Source: Clostridiales bacterium
Lineage (GTDB): Bacteria; Bacillota; Clostridia; Saccharofermentanales; Saccharofermentanaceae
DNA length: 64,000 nt
Direction of reading: 5' to 3'
Assembly (NCBI GenBank): GCA_017551625.1
Contig: JAFZLF010000015.1
Location: 1 to 64,000 of the forward strand
The translations under genes and the position numbers were made by a program. This document shows, piece after piece, positions 16,075-24,490 of this stretch. The notes beneath the pieces were generated by a model. That model was not told the origin of the DNA. It saw only the letters and a program-made list of their open reading frames with translations, and did not search any database. Position 1 is the stretch's first letter. Every line of letters begins with the position of its first letter.

Positions 16075-16144
16075 AAAGAATACATCTCTCGACGGCGAGT
16101 TTTGCTAAGCAAACTGTTTGAAGCCGAAGAGAGATGTATTCTTT
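16075..16144 (-). terminator. Composite terminator hairpin (element B, copy 1) after the ABC-2 operon
   Basis: A 16-bp perfect outer stem (16075-16090 with 16129-16144), a GA/AA internal loop, a 4-bp stem CGGC/GCCG, and an apical stem AGTTTTGC-TAA-GCAAACT with one bulged T. On the minus strand it ends in a T-rich run (TTCTTTTCTTTTC), 13 bases past the permease stop. The apical sequence is shared with copy 2 at 57459-57511 while the stems differ but still pair. Confidence 0.75.
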
Positions 16145-16156
16145 CTTTTTATCAAC

Positions 16157-16984
16157 TTAGGATCCCGTGAAATCGTACTTTCTCACACCCAGCATCCAGA
16201 ACTTATAGCTCAGGTAGAAGAACAGTACGCCCAGTGCAGGTGCGCACCATGTGAGGACCGGAACACTGTCCGACTCCAGGATCGCAAGGCTCGGATAGTA
16301 CGCGACAAATGCGATCGGGATCACGAATGTAAAGAGGATGCGGAAGACGCCGTGGAAGATGCTCGACGGGTACTTCGCAAAGTCCTTGAAACGGAACATG
16401 ATGACCATGACATATCCCGAACCGACGATCCAGAAACATGTCGCCGCCGCTGCGTTCATAATGGCGATCATGAAGAGGGATGCTGTCAGGAGGAACAGCA
16501 TCAGTTTCAGGATCAGAAGCGGTGTCACGGGGATACCGATATTGACCCATGCATAGATCAGTGTACCAGCTCCAAAAGCGAACTGGCCGAGTCCTTTGAC
16601 ATCGAAGACTTCCGACATGAAGTAGAAGAACACATTGATGGGGCGGAAGCAGTACTTGATGAAGTCACCGCTCTGCACCTGAAATCGGAGGTTCCAGTTG
16701 TTGTCGAAGAAACACTGCACCGGCGTCAGGGCCAGAAGCGAGAATCCGTACAGAAACAGCATGTGATGGTAGTCCCAGCCGTTGATGGACGGGAAGTTCT
16801 TAAAGAGGATCAGGAACGTTACAAATCCCGAGAGATTCGTCATGATCATGCCGATCGTCGAGATGATAAAATCCGCACGATAGCTCATCTTGCTCTTTAA
16901 GTCCTGCACTAGGATCTTCCTGTATATGCTCGCATAGAAGCGGAAGCCTCTCCTGTGCTTCTGTTTTGTTAATACATTTTCCAT
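16157..16984 (-). CDS. ABC-2 type transporter permease (DUF990-like), second membrane subunit
   Basis: A 275-residue membrane protein with about six helices, for example IISTIGMIMTNLSGFVTFLI and IAIMNAAAATCFWIVGSGYV. Members of this ABC-2/DUF990 group occur as a pair of permeases beside one ATPase. The motif VQSGDFIKYCFRPINVFFYF matches the corresponding QSGKIILDLLKPMRFREYTF of its partner, showing that the two permeases are distant paralogues. The start at 16984 is chosen because GGAGG lies 5 bases upstream, within the end of the preceding gene; the stop of that gene and this ATG are one base apart, implying translational coupling. Substrate unknown; members of this group are annotated as exporters. 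Confidence 0.85.
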   Translation of the reverse strand: MENVLTKQKHRRGFRFYASIYRKILVQDLKSKMSYRADFIISTIGMIMTNLSGFVTFLILFKNFPSINGWDYHHMLFLYGFSLLALTPVQCFFDNNWNLRFQVQSGDFIKYCFRPINVFFYFMSEVFDVKGLGQFAFGAGTLIYAWVNIGIPVTPLLILKLMLFLLTASLFMIAIMNAAAATCFWIVGSGYVMVIMFRFKDFAKYPSSIFHGVFRILFTFVIPIAFVAYYPSLAILESDSVPVLTWCAPALGVLFFYLSYKFWMLGVRKYDFTGS

Positions 16985-16985
16985 A

Positions 16986-17795
16986 TCAGCCTCCGTTAAC
17001 AGTGATTTTCCTGACGGAATAATTCCAGAAAAGTGTGCCCGCAAGTGTCAGGATCAGCGCCCATGCAGCCTGAAGTCCGAACATCGGAAGTAGTCCCTCG
17101 ATCGTATCCGAGCCGTTCTTCTCCAGAAGGATCGTAAGCGGGATGTCGTAGACCGCACGGAAAGGAAGATAGTCCACGACCTGACGCAGACCCTCCGGGA
17201 AGAATGCCAGTGGGATCGAAGCACCGGAAAGGAGGAGGACGATGGTTTCCTTCACGATGTTGATTCCCCATGTCGACTCGGTGTAGAGGCAGATCGTGGC
17301 GACGATCATCTCCATGCTGAAGTTGACGATCAGGGCCAGCACTGTCGCAAGTGCGAACCATAATAGATTGATGCCCATCGGGATCGCGCCTTTTGTGACG
17401 ATCAGGACGACGATGAATGTCGGCACAAATGTCAGTGCAAAGAGCACTACGTGCGATCCGGAGTAGCTCCAGAAGGTGTACTCACGGAAGCGCATCGGCT
17501 TGAGAAGATCGAGGATGATCTTTCCCGACTGGATCGACCGGCTCATATCCCAGACGACAAACATCTCGAGGAAGTTAAAAAGAGCCGTCGCAAGGATCAG
17601 GTAGATCATGGTATCGGTGAAGGTCATGCCGTTCACGACGTCCGTTCCCGCCGAAGCGTAGATCGCCTTCCAGAGGAAGTAAACCAGTACCAGGTAGATC
17701 AGGTTGGCAAAGAGCGTGACCGCGGTGCCGAGGCGGTACTGGAGAGATTCCATGATCCCTGCCCGGGTCAGCGCCAGATGTCTTTTCATATTCAT
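16986..17795 (-). CDS. ABC-2 type transporter permease, first membrane subunit
   Basis: A 269-residue protein with six predicted helices, including AVTLFANLIYLVLVYFLWKA, VVLFALTFVPTFIVVLIVTK and TIVLLLSGASIPLAFFPEGL. It fits the ABC-2 superfamily and pairs with the permease downstream. The ATPase stop overlaps a potential GTG start at 17804, but that GTG sits one base from GGAG. The ATG at 17795, about 10 bases from GGAG, is preferred. The tight spacing with the ATPase gene (overlap or 5 bases) and with the next permease (1 base) shows a three-gene operon whose products should form one heterodimeric membrane transporter. Confidence 0.85.
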   Translation of the reverse strand: MNMKRHLALTRAGIMESLQYRLGTAVTLFANLIYLVLVYFLWKAIYASAGTDVVNGMTFTDTMIYLILATALFNFLEMFVVWDMSRSIQSGKIILDLLKPMRFREYTFWSYSGSHVVLFALTFVPTFIVVLIVTKGAIPMGINLLWFALATVLALIVNFSMEMIVATICLYTESTWGINIVKETIVLLLSGASIPLAFFPEGLRQVVDYLPFRAVYDIPLTILLEKNGSDTIEGLLPMFGLQAAWALILTLAGTLFWNYSVRKITVNGG

Positions 17796-17800
17796 GTCAC

Positions 17801-18733
17801 TCACGCTCCTTCGTAGATCTTCTTAATGACTTCTTCGGTCGAGATCTCCTGCAGCTGGATGTCCTTGATCTTATGCTCCTTCTGCTTTCTCAGGATGACC
17901 TCCATGACGTCTTCCTTCGATTCGTCGATGACGCGCTCTTCCCACGTGTCGTCGGAGAGGCGCATACGAAGCGTCCGATAAGAGCCGAAGTAGGACTTCA
18001 GGTGCTCGATGTCGTTATCGTAGATCTTCTTTCCTTCGTCGATGATGACGATCCTCTTGCAGAGAGCGTCGACGTCACCCATGTCGTGTGTCGTCAGGAT
18101 AACAGTCGTCCCCTTCTCCTGATTGAGGCCCTTGATGAGGTCACGGATCTTCGACTTCATCGAAACGTCCAGACCGATAGTCGGCTCATCGAGGAAAACG
18201 ATGGCCGGGTTGTGGAGGAACGCCGCCAGAATGTCGCTCAGGGTTCTCTGTCCGAGCGACATCTGACGAACAGGCTTGTGGAGGATCGGCTCGATATCTA
18301 CGAGCGAACGGTATAGCTCGATCATGTCTTCGTACTCCTTCTTCGGCACCATGTAGATGTCGCGGAGAAGCCGGAAAGATTCGATCAACGGGAGCGACCA
18401 CCACAGCTGGCTCCTCTGTCCGAAAACAACTCCGATATGCTCGGAGTTCTTCGTTCTTTCCTTATACGGCACGACGCCGTTGACGAGGATCTCGCCGGAT
18501 GTCGGCTCGAGAACGCCGGTCATCATCTTAATGGTCGTCGACTTCCCCGCGCCGTTCGGACCGAGGTAGCCGATGATCTCCCCTTTTCCGATCTCAAGCG
18601 TCACATCTTTTACCGCGGAGATCGTCTTATAGTCACGCGAGAACAGGTCGCGGATGCTGCCACGGAGCCCTTCGTGGCGGTTCAGGATCTTAAAATCCTT
18701 GCAGACATTCTTCATAACAATTGCGTTTTCCAT
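17801..18733 (-). CDS. ABC-2 transporter ATP-binding protein
   Basis: A 310-residue ABC ATPase. Walker A GPNGAGKST at about 58-66, a Q-loop region VVFGQRSQLWWSLPL, ABC signature given here as MSLGQR rather than LSGGQ (about 160-165), Walker B AIVFLDEPTIGLD (about 180-192), and switch His in LTTHDMGDVDAL. The MSLGQR signature is usual in this exporter subfamily. A C-terminal extension (about 235-310) with charged helices is also typical. First gene of the operon: ATPase, permease 1, permease 2, on the minus strand, closed by element B. GAGAGGG lies upstream of the ATG. Drives export of an unknown substrate. Confidence 0.92.
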   Translation of the reverse strand: MENAIVMKNVCKDFKILNRHEGLRGSIRDLFSRDYKTISAVKDVTLEIGKGEIIGYLGPNGAGKSTTIKMMTGVLEPTSGEILVNGVVPYKERTKNSEHIGVVFGQRSQLWWSLPLIESFRLLRDIYMVPKKEYEDMIELYRSLVDIEPILHKPVRQMSLGQRTLSDILAAFLHNPAIVFLDEPTIGLDVSMKSKIRDLIKGLNQEKGTTVILTTHDMGDVDALCKRIVIIDEGKKIYDNDIEHLKSYFGSYRTLRMRLSDDTWEERVIDESKEDVMEVILRKQKEHKIKDIQLQEISTEEVIKKIYEGA

Positions 18734-18834
18734 TTCATTCCCTCTCTAACTTTAAATGTGTTTTCCAAATATACTTTCCTAACATGTTTCTTTATGTGTT
18801 GATCTGACGCAGTTCGGGATCAACGCGTATTTCG

Positions 18835-18864
18835 AAAAAAGTAGTGACCGCATAACGCGGCCAC
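18835..18864 (-). terminator. Terminator of the GNAT gene
   Basis: On the minus strand: GTGGCCGC, loop, GCGGTCAC (stem 18844-18864, one G-T pair), a short spacer, then six T at 18835-18840. It starts 19 bases after the GNAT stop. Confidence 0.6.
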
Positions 18865-18882
18865 CTGAAATAAGTGATTGCG

Positions 18883-19410
18883 TTATAACTGCTTTTCCAT
18901 ATAACCGCATGTAAACGGGAAGAAGTCGAATTTCTTCGTTCCGAGATGCGTGAAGCCTTTTGACTCGTACCAGCTGCGCAGGCGCTGATTCTCTTCCACG
19001 ATGCCGATATTCATCTTCGTTCCGCCGAGTTCCCGTACTCTTGCGAATGCATCCTGAAGAAGCTTATCTCCGATGCCGTCGTGACGATGCTTCGGAAGCA
19101 CGCAGAGGTTATTCAGTTCCCACTCTTTATCGCTCAGCTTTGCCAGGGAATAATAGCCCAGCATCTTTTCGGATCCTGCCGCACCGTCGGACTCTGCGCC
19201 AGCTGCATCGCTTCCCGCGGAGAAGAATCCGTACATCGGCCGTTTCTCGACTTCGAGCTGATACATCAGACGGTCTTCCGTTGTCGCGAAGGCCGTGAAG
19301 CGCGGCGCATTCTCTCTGGTGAATCCGAATTCGTCCGCCACGGACATGAAGCTTTCCGTGATGACGCTCACGCACTCTTTAATATCTTCTTTAGTGATTG
19401 TTCGTATCAT
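18883..19410 (-). CDS. GNAT-family N-acetyltransferase
   Basis: A 175-residue single-domain acetyltransferase. The acetyl-CoA-binding motif is LNNLCVLPKHRHDGIGDKLL (about 105-124; R/H-x-x-G-I-G type), followed by the late beta strand and EENQRLRSWYESKGF, the usual motif B. A short Ala/Gly/Ser/Asp insertion (about 66-84) separates two strands and is not conserved in the family. GGAGAAGGATC precedes the ATG. Monocistronic between the ABC operon and a divergent AraC gene. The acceptor substrate cannot be told from sequence. Confidence 0.85.
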   Translation of the reverse strand: MIRTITKEDIKECVSVITESFMSVADEFGFTRENAPRFTAFATTEDRLMYQLEVEKRPMYGFFSAGSDAAGAESDGAAGSEKMLGYYSLAKLSDKEWELNNLCVLPKHRHDGIGDKLLQDAFARVRELGGTKMNIGIVEENQRLRSWYESKGFTHLGTKKFDFFPFTCGYMEKQL

Positions 19411-19644
19411 GATCCTTCTCCTTTCTTTTCATGTTCGAAAAGCACTGTTCCCCGGCGCTTATCTTCCGCTCCGGCGCTGGAGCGTCGATTTCAAATTCGG
19501 TCTTGCTTTTCCTTACATTTGCAAGTATATTGTATGTAGAAGTGCATTTATAGACGAAATGTGCGAATATTTTATAACAATCTTCTACCACTTTGGAATA
19601 TAGTTATAATTCTGTGGAATATCGACTGAAAGACGAGGTAATTT

Positions 19645-20565
19645 ATGAACCGTGACATCATGGGTCTGATCGTAAAAAGAGATGACGGCTCCGAGATCGT
19701 CAATTACGATGATCCGCAGTTTCCTTCCTATGTATTTGAGGGCTGGGTGAAGCCGAAGGTCACCTGGGAGCGCGTTCCGCATTTTCACGAGGACATAGAG
19801 ATGTGCACCGTAACGAAAGGAAAGATGGCCTACTCCGTAAACGGAAAGACTGTCATGCTCCATGAAGGCAATACGATCTTCATCAACAGTAACCAGATCC
19901 ATTATAGCATGTGCATCGACGACGTCGGCGCGCGGTATGTTATTGCTGTTTTCCACCCCGGCATCCTCAATGCCTCGGTCGCCGTCGAGATGCAGGCGAT
20001 CCGCCCGATCACGGAGAACAAGGATCTTCCCTATCTTCGTTTCCGCGATATCGACGAGATGACCGAAGAGGTCGAACGCCTGATGCGGTCGCTTCTTCCG
20101 ATCCGGCACTGTGCCTTTGAACTGACGAAGCAGTACTTCCAGATCTGGGATAACGTAATCAAGCGCTCAGAGATCATCGGCGCGCTCGCTCCGGAAGAAA
20201 CGCCGGATGCACGTATGCAGACTTTTAAGACCATGATGGGATTCATCAGTAACGAATTCCAGCGTCCGCTGACACTCGAGGAGATCGCGGGATCCGCCAA
20301 CATCAGCAAATCCCTCTGTAACCTGCTCTTCAAGCAGTACGTCAGTGAATCGCCGATCAGTTACCTCATGCATTTCCGCGCGCGGAAGGTGGCGGAGTAT
20401 CTGCGTTCGAGTTCTCTGAGCATGACGGAGATCGCTTCTCTTTCGGGCTTTACCGGTGTCAGTTATATGAGTGAGACCTTTAAGAAGTTCTTCGGAAGCA
20501 CTCCGCGCGACTACAGAAAGCAGTGGATAGAGATATCTCAAAGCACACAGAACACGAAAACATGA
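19645..20565 (+). CDS. AraC-family transcriptional regulator with N-terminal cupin domain
   Basis: A 306-residue regulator. Residues about 30-110 are a cupin-type sensing domain (PHFHEDIEMCTVTKGKMAYS, then the HEGNTIFINSNQIHYS strand). The C-terminal third (about 205-295) has the two AraC helix-turn-helix motifs: LTLEEIAGSANISKSLCNLL and SMTEIASLSGFTGVSYMSET, ending KFFGSTPRDYRK. GAGG lies about 5-6 bases upstream of the ATG. It is monocistronic with its own terminator at 20569-20592. Cupin-AraC proteins commonly bind sugars or small metabolites, but no catabolic gene is adjacent, so the inducer is unknown. Confidence 0.92.
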   Translation: MNRDIMGLIVKRDDGSEIVNYDDPQFPSYVFEGWVKPKVTWERVPHFHEDIEMCTVTKGKMAYSVNGKTVMLHEGNTIFINSNQIHYSMCIDDVGARYVIAVFHPGILNASVAVEMQAIRPITENKDLPYLRFRDIDEMTEEVERLMRSLLPIRHCAFELTKQYFQIWDNVIKRSEIIGALAPEETPDARMQTFKTMMGFISNEFQRPLTLEEIAGSANISKSLCNLLFKQYVSESPISYLMHFRARKVAEYLRSSSLSMTEIASLSGFTGVSYMSETFKKFFGSTPRDYRKQWIEISQSTQNTKT

Positions 20566-20568
20566 AAA

Positions 20569-20592
20569 GGCGCCCTGCTGCGGGCGCTTTTT
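20569..20592 (+). terminator. Rho-independent terminator of the AraC gene
   Basis: GCGCCC, six-base loop, GGGCGC and five T (20588-20592), beginning 4 bases after the stop codon. Confidence 0.9.
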
Positions 20593-20633
20593 CATAGGAG
20601 GTATATTGTATCGGAGGAATACGAGATAGGGAA

Positions 20634-21041
20634 TCAGCCCAGGAGCCAGATCACTTCGTACATGAACTGACGTACATAGGTGTCGCCGAAGTCCTCGAGG
20701 TCGATGCCGTTGGTGGTGCTGTTATAGATGCGGGAGACGATCTTGTTGTTCTGCAGGAACGAGGGCATCGCTTCGATGACGTCGTGGATGAAGATGTGGG
20801 CGTAGATTTCTTTCGCCATGGACTTCTCGGACATACCCTCGATCAGGTGATTCTCGGAGATTTCTTCTGCTGCGGTCACGCATGCATCCTTATCCAGAGC
20901 GATCTCATCGATGCCGATGTTCATGGTCTTGATCGTGGTATGCTCTACGAAGTTTGCCTTCTTCATCTTGGTGACTCCGCACTTCATCATCACTACTGCT
21001 GCGATTCCAACTACTGCCATAACCTTGATCGTTCTTCTCAT
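20634..21041 (-). CDS. Small exported or membrane-anchored hypothetical protein
   Basis: A 135-residue protein with a basic start and a hydrophobic stretch (VMAVVGIAAVVMMKCGV, about 7-23) that could be a signal anchor. A Cys is present at residue 21, but the preceding residues (VMMKC) do not make a lipobox. The remainder (about 35-135) is helical and acidic, with KDACVTAAEEISENHLIEGM and a C-terminal FGDTYVRQFMYEVIWLLG. I do not recognise a family. GAGG lies about 10 bases before the ATG. It is divergent from the zinc-ribbon cassette; the 264-base gap holds a 16-bp palindrome and the cassette promoter. Confidence 0.55.
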   Translation of the reverse strand: MRRTIKVMAVVGIAAVVMMKCGVTKMKKANFVEHTTIKTMNIGIDEIALDKDACVTAAEEISENHLIEGMSEKSMAKEIYAHIFIHDVIEAMPSFLQNNKIVSRIYNSTTNGIDLEDFGDTYVRQFMYEVIWLLG

Positions 21042-21135
21042 TTTCCTGTACCTCGTTTCCTGAATTCCTGTCGGCCTCTGTGCTTGCGGACCGTTTGTTT
21101 CTTGATGATTTCATTCTAGATTCCGGGGCCTTCCC

Positions 21136-21151
21136 GTCCCATCGATGGGAC
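21136..21151. promoter_or_regulatory. Perfect 16-bp palindrome in the divergent region
   Basis: GTCCCATCGATGGGAC is fully self-complementary. It lies 95 bases upstream of the hypothetical gene and 86 bases upstream of the -35 of the zinc-ribbon cassette, so it could be an operator for either. Confidence 0.5.
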
Positions 21152-21236
21152 TTACGAGGCACTTACACTTTTGTAAGGTACGTGAAAGGATGCGTAAGAA
21201 AGGAAATACAAGGACCTAATTCCGAAGACCCCCACG

Positions 21237-21264
21237 ATGACATCAAGTTTTTTTGTCGTATAAT
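21237..21264 (+). promoter_or_regulatory. Putative promoter of the A1-B1-A2-B2 cassette
   Basis: ATGACA (21237-21242; five of six matches to TTGACA), a 16-base spacer and a perfect TATAAT (21259-21264), 42 bases before the A1 start. Confidence 0.6.
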
Positions 21265-21305
21265 GAATAGGTACTTACGACAAGAAAAGAAGGACGGTAT
21301 CAGCG

Positions 21306-22544
21306 ATGGCAACATTGTGCAAGAACTGCGGCGCGCCGGTGGTTTTCGACCCGGTCACGCAGAAGGTCGTATGCCAGGCCTGCGGAGGCTCCTGGGAAGC
21401 GGAGGACATCGAGTCCACCTCGAAGGAATATACTGAGGACCGGCAGGCGGTCTCTAAGGAAGAGATCCTCGGCGTCGATGACAGCCTGACAAATGAATTC
21501 TTCGATTGCTATGTCTATACATGCAGTTCCTGTGGAGGCGAGATCAACATCAACGGGACCGAAGTGTCGACCAAGTGTATCTACTGCGGCAGTTCGAGTG
21601 TCGTTTTCTCCCGTATTTCCAAGGAAAAAGCACCGGAGTTCATCATCCCGTTCCAAATCTCGAAGGAAGAGGCCGTTAACTCGATCAAGGCGAGGTTTAA
21701 GAGAGGCATCTTTATACCGAAGGATGTCAAGAATTTCGAGCCGACCGCTGTGCGCGGCATCTATATTCCTTACTGGCTGGCGAACGCCTACCACATCGAG
21801 GCAGACGTATACTCCGGCCAGGTCAAGCGGGGCAAGCAGACCGTGACCCGTTACTGGGGACGCGCGGGCAGGATGGCGGTCACAAATCTTCCGGTCGACG
21901 GCTCGCTGATGCTCTCGGATGAAAGTTCCCAGCGCCTCGAGCCCTATGATTTCTCGGAGTTGAAGCTTTTCGACGAGGATTATCTCCTCGGCTTTTATTC
22001 CAATATCTCGGATATTCGAAATGAAGACCTCACGAGCGTCGTCGAAAAACGCGCGCGCGAAGCTTTTCAGGAGAAGGCGATGAATACCTTCTACGCCTCC
22101 GGAAAGAGAATCGAGTGCACACGCTCACAGACGATCGTCGACCGCGATGTGCGCTATGCGATGCTGCCGGTATGGTTCATCACCTACGATTTCAATGGCC
22201 GGCACAACACCATCATGGTCAACGGCCAGACCGGGAAGGTCGTGTGTGGTGTTCCGTGGCATGAGAAGGCATTTAAAGCTGCCGTGGCGACGCTCTCGAG
22301 CATCCTCACCGTTCTTCTGACGATCTTCTTCCGATTCAAGGTCGTCCCCGTTCTTCTCACGGCCACGACACGGCGTCGCGCTAATGGCAGGAGCAATAAT
22401 CCCGGAGGTCTCATCATCGTTGTCGTCGTCATTGGTCTGATCACTCTGGGCGCCGGACTCGGGCTCTATAACAAAGTCAAGAAACAGCTGCAATTGACGC
22501 AGTCTTCTTCGATATTCAACTTCATGAAGAAGAGACAGGGGTGA
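21306..22544 (+). CDS. Cassette protein A1: double zinc-ribbon membrane protein
   Basis: A 412-residue protein. Two zinc-ribbon units lie at the N-terminus: LCKNCG...CQACG (about 4-28) and YTCSSCGG...CIYCGS (about 74-98). A soluble middle domain follows, with FSRISKEKAPEFIIPFQ and VRGIYIPYWLANAYHIEADV. The C-terminus has two membrane helices (about 320-340 and 365-385) and a cytoplasm-like tail QLTQSSSIFNFMKKRQG. Such proteins are annotated as TFIIB-type zinc-ribbon proteins, with no known role. It is clearly paralogous to A2 at 23239. The A1 stop is followed after four bases by the B1 ATG, with the ribosome binding site inside the last A1 codons. First gene of a four-gene cassette under the promoter at 21237. 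Confidence 0.75.
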   Translation: MATLCKNCGAPVVFDPVTQKVVCQACGGSWEAEDIESTSKEYTEDRQAVSKEEILGVDDSLTNEFFDCYVYTCSSCGGEININGTEVSTKCIYCGSSSVVFSRISKEKAPEFIIPFQISKEEAVNSIKARFKRGIFIPKDVKNFEPTAVRGIYIPYWLANAYHIEADVYSGQVKRGKQTVTRYWGRAGRMAVTNLPVDGSLMLSDESSQRLEPYDFSELKLFDEDYLLGFYSNISDIRNEDLTSVVEKRAREAFQEKAMNTFYASGKRIECTRSQTIVDRDVRYAMLPVWFITYDFNGRHNTIMVNGQTGKVVCGVPWHEKAFKAAVATLSSILTVLLTIFFRFKVVPVLLTATTRRRANGRSNNPGGLIIVVVVIGLITLGAGLGLYNKVKKQLQLTQSSSIFNFMKKRQG

Positions 22545-22548
22545 GCAA

Positions 22549-23205
22549 ATGAGTGTGATTTACTGGACCGTAGCCATTATCATGGGCGCACCTCTGGGCA
22601 TCGGCATCGCATTTTTGCTCTTCGGATCCATGCTGAATAAATCGAACAACTTAGGCGACAGCCGGTCAAAGAACGAGGAATTTACTTCGGAGATCTTCTA
22701 TCTGTCGCAGGAGAACCATATGTCGCATAGCGCTGCGAAGTTCACCGCCTACGCGGAGATGAACATGGAGACCATGATCGGTTCCCGCGAATATGCCGAC
22801 CGCGCAAGAGAAGCCATCAAGGCGCCTCCGCAGGCGCTGGTCGAGCGCTATATCCCCGGCTCGGAAAATGACACCGGCGAAGAGTTCGAAGCTTCCGAGG
22901 GTGCAGCAGGAGCCGCTTCGATTCCACAAGAGAGTGCCTGGGCTATGGCACGAAGGAAGAACCTAAAGGAAGCAGCAAGCGAGAGCCCGTGGGGGCGCGA
23001 TGACAAATGGGGCGCCAAGATACCGGACGTTTCCGAGTCATCTGCCGTTTCATCTGTGACACCGGAGGATGCCGCTTCTGCTCCTGCACCACTTGCCGAG
23101 CCGACACCGGTCGAGGAACCGATCTACGAGGCCCCGACGGCCACACGCCCACTGTGGCTGAACAGCAACCCGGACGATGACTTTAGTGATTTTGAAGATA
23201 TGTAA
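22549..23205 (+). CDS. Cassette protein B1: membrane-anchored protein with long acidic tail
   Basis: A 218-residue protein. One N-terminal membrane helix (about 4-28; VAIIMGAPLGIGIAFLLFGS) is followed by a conserved short helix region to about 95, which resembles B2 (24491): helix, N-rich turn, then a stretch ending near REYADRAREAI. Residues about 100-218 are a low-complexity Ala/Glu/Pro/Ser tail, ending in a DDDFSDFEDM acidic tip; B2 lacks this tail. It starts four bases after the A1 stop, and GGGG of the last A1 codons is the likely ribosome binding site, so A1 and B1 are translationally coupled. No family recognised. Confidence 0.65.
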   Translation: MSVIYWTVAIIMGAPLGIGIAFLLFGSMLNKSNNLGDSRSKNEEFTSEIFYLSQENHMSHSAAKFTAYAEMNMETMIGSREYADRAREAIKAPPQALVERYIPGSENDTGEEFEASEGAAGAASIPQESAWAMARRKNLKEAASESPWGRDDKWGAKIPDVSESSAVSSVTPEDAASAPAPLAEPTPVEEPIYEAPTATRPLWLNSNPDDDFSDFEDM

Positions 23206-23238
23206 GTTATATAATCTAAAGAAAGGATGGTATAGGCC

Positions 23239-24486
23239 ATGGCAACACTATGTAGAAACTGTGGAAATCCCCTCGTCTACGATCCGGAGACCCGAAGGAT
23301 CGTCTGCGACGCGTGCGGCAGTTCTTTTGCAGCGGAACAGATCGAAGCATACGGCAAGGCTTTTGAAGAAGGGAATGCACCACGCCCAGTGGATCCTGTA
23401 ACCGGGGAACCGGTCAGCAGTTCCGCTGTGCAGGAGTTCTTCGAGTGTAACGTCTACACCTGCAGTTCCTGCGGCGGCGAGATCTTCCTGTCCGGCACCG
23501 AGGCCTCCACGACATGTATCTACTGCGGAAGCCCGAGCGTTATCTTCAGCCGTATCAGTAAGGAGAAGCGTCCGGACTTCATCCTGCCGTTCCAGGTCAC
23601 GAAGCAGCAGGCGACGGAAATCATCCGCCAACGCTTCAGTAACGGTATGTTCGTCCCGAATGAGTTTAAGAATCTGCAGGTCGACTCGATCCGCGGGATC
23701 TATATCCCCTACTGGCTCATCGACGTGTATCACGCCGAGTCGGCCATCGTCAGCGGCGAGACCGGATCCGGCGATTCTTCGCACAGACATTACTACGCCC
23801 GTACCGGCCGCATGAAGATGAATAATCTTCTCGTCGAGGCCTCGATGGAACTGAACGACTCGAGCAGCCGTCTCCTCGAGCCTTACGATCTTCGTATGCT
23901 CAGGCCTTTCGACGAGGAGTACATGCTCGGTTTTTATTCCGATGCCTCGGATATCACTTTCGGTGAACTCCGCCGCATCGCGGACCAGCGGGCTTCAGAT
24001 CTCTTCAAGTGGGAAGTCTTTAAGAGAATCAACATTTCCAGCTGCCGTCTCGAGAAGAGCCAGTCCGCGACGCTGATCGATAAGGATCTGAAGTATGCGC
24101 TTCTCCCCGTCTGGTTCGTCACCACCTTGTACGAAGGAAAGCCTCACACGATCCTCGTCAACGGCCAGACCGGTAAACTCGTCTGCGCCGTTCCGTGGAA
24201 TAAGAAGAAGTTCAAGGGCATGGTCGCACTGGTCGGAAGCATCATCGGAATCCTGGCGGCGCTTCTGTTTACGATCATCGGACTTATATTCACAAGCGGA
24301 TTTGCCTTCGGAGGATTCGGCGTGGCCACGGTTCTCACGTCAATGATCCCGTTGATCGCGCCGGTGCTCGTCATCACGGGCGCCTTCTCTCTGATCGGGT
24401 TCATCTTCTACAAGAACGTCACCCGTCAGATCGAGCTGACACAGGCCGAAGACACATTTAACTTCACGAAGAAGAGGCAGGGGTGA
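23239..24486 (+). CDS. Cassette protein A2: double zinc-ribbon membrane protein, paralogue of A1
   Basis: A 415-residue paralogue of A1. Zinc-ribbon pairs are LCRNCG...CDACGS and YTCSSCGG...CIYCGS. Shared blocks with A1 include the RGIYIPYWL segment, SSRLLEPYDL, YMLGFYSDASDI, a HTILVNGQTGKLVCAVPW segment, and the C-terminal QLTQ/ELTQ...FNFTKKRQG. The membrane part is larger than in A1: three hydrophobic stretches at about 325-400 (GMVALVGSIIGILAALLFTI first). GAAAGGATGG lies upstream of the ATG. It is 33 bases after B1 and is followed by B2 after four bases with the same junction layout as A1-B1. Function unknown; an envelope quality-control or membrane-scaffold role would be a guess. Confidence 0.75.
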   Translation: MATLCRNCGNPLVYDPETRRIVCDACGSSFAAEQIEAYGKAFEEGNAPRPVDPVTGEPVSSSAVQEFFECNVYTCSSCGGEIFLSGTEASTTCIYCGSPSVIFSRISKEKRPDFILPFQVTKQQATEIIRQRFSNGMFVPNEFKNLQVDSIRGIYIPYWLIDVYHAESAIVSGETGSGDSSHRHYYARTGRMKMNNLLVEASMELNDSSSRLLEPYDLRMLRPFDEEYMLGFYSDASDITFGELRRIADQRASDLFKWEVFKRINISSCRLEKSQSATLIDKDLKYALLPVWFVTTLYEGKPHTILVNGQTGKLVCAVPWNKKKFKGMVALVGSIIGILAALLFTIIGLIFTSGFAFGGFGVATVLTSMIPLIAPVLVITGAFSLIGFIFYKNVTRQIELTQAEDTFNFTKKRQG

Positions 24487-24490
24487 TCGT

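Noticed and set aside
15786..16112. Repeat-containing small protein on the minus strand across the 50-bp repeats
   Set aside because: 50 is not a multiple of three, so the repeat is read in changing frames; no binding site or family support.
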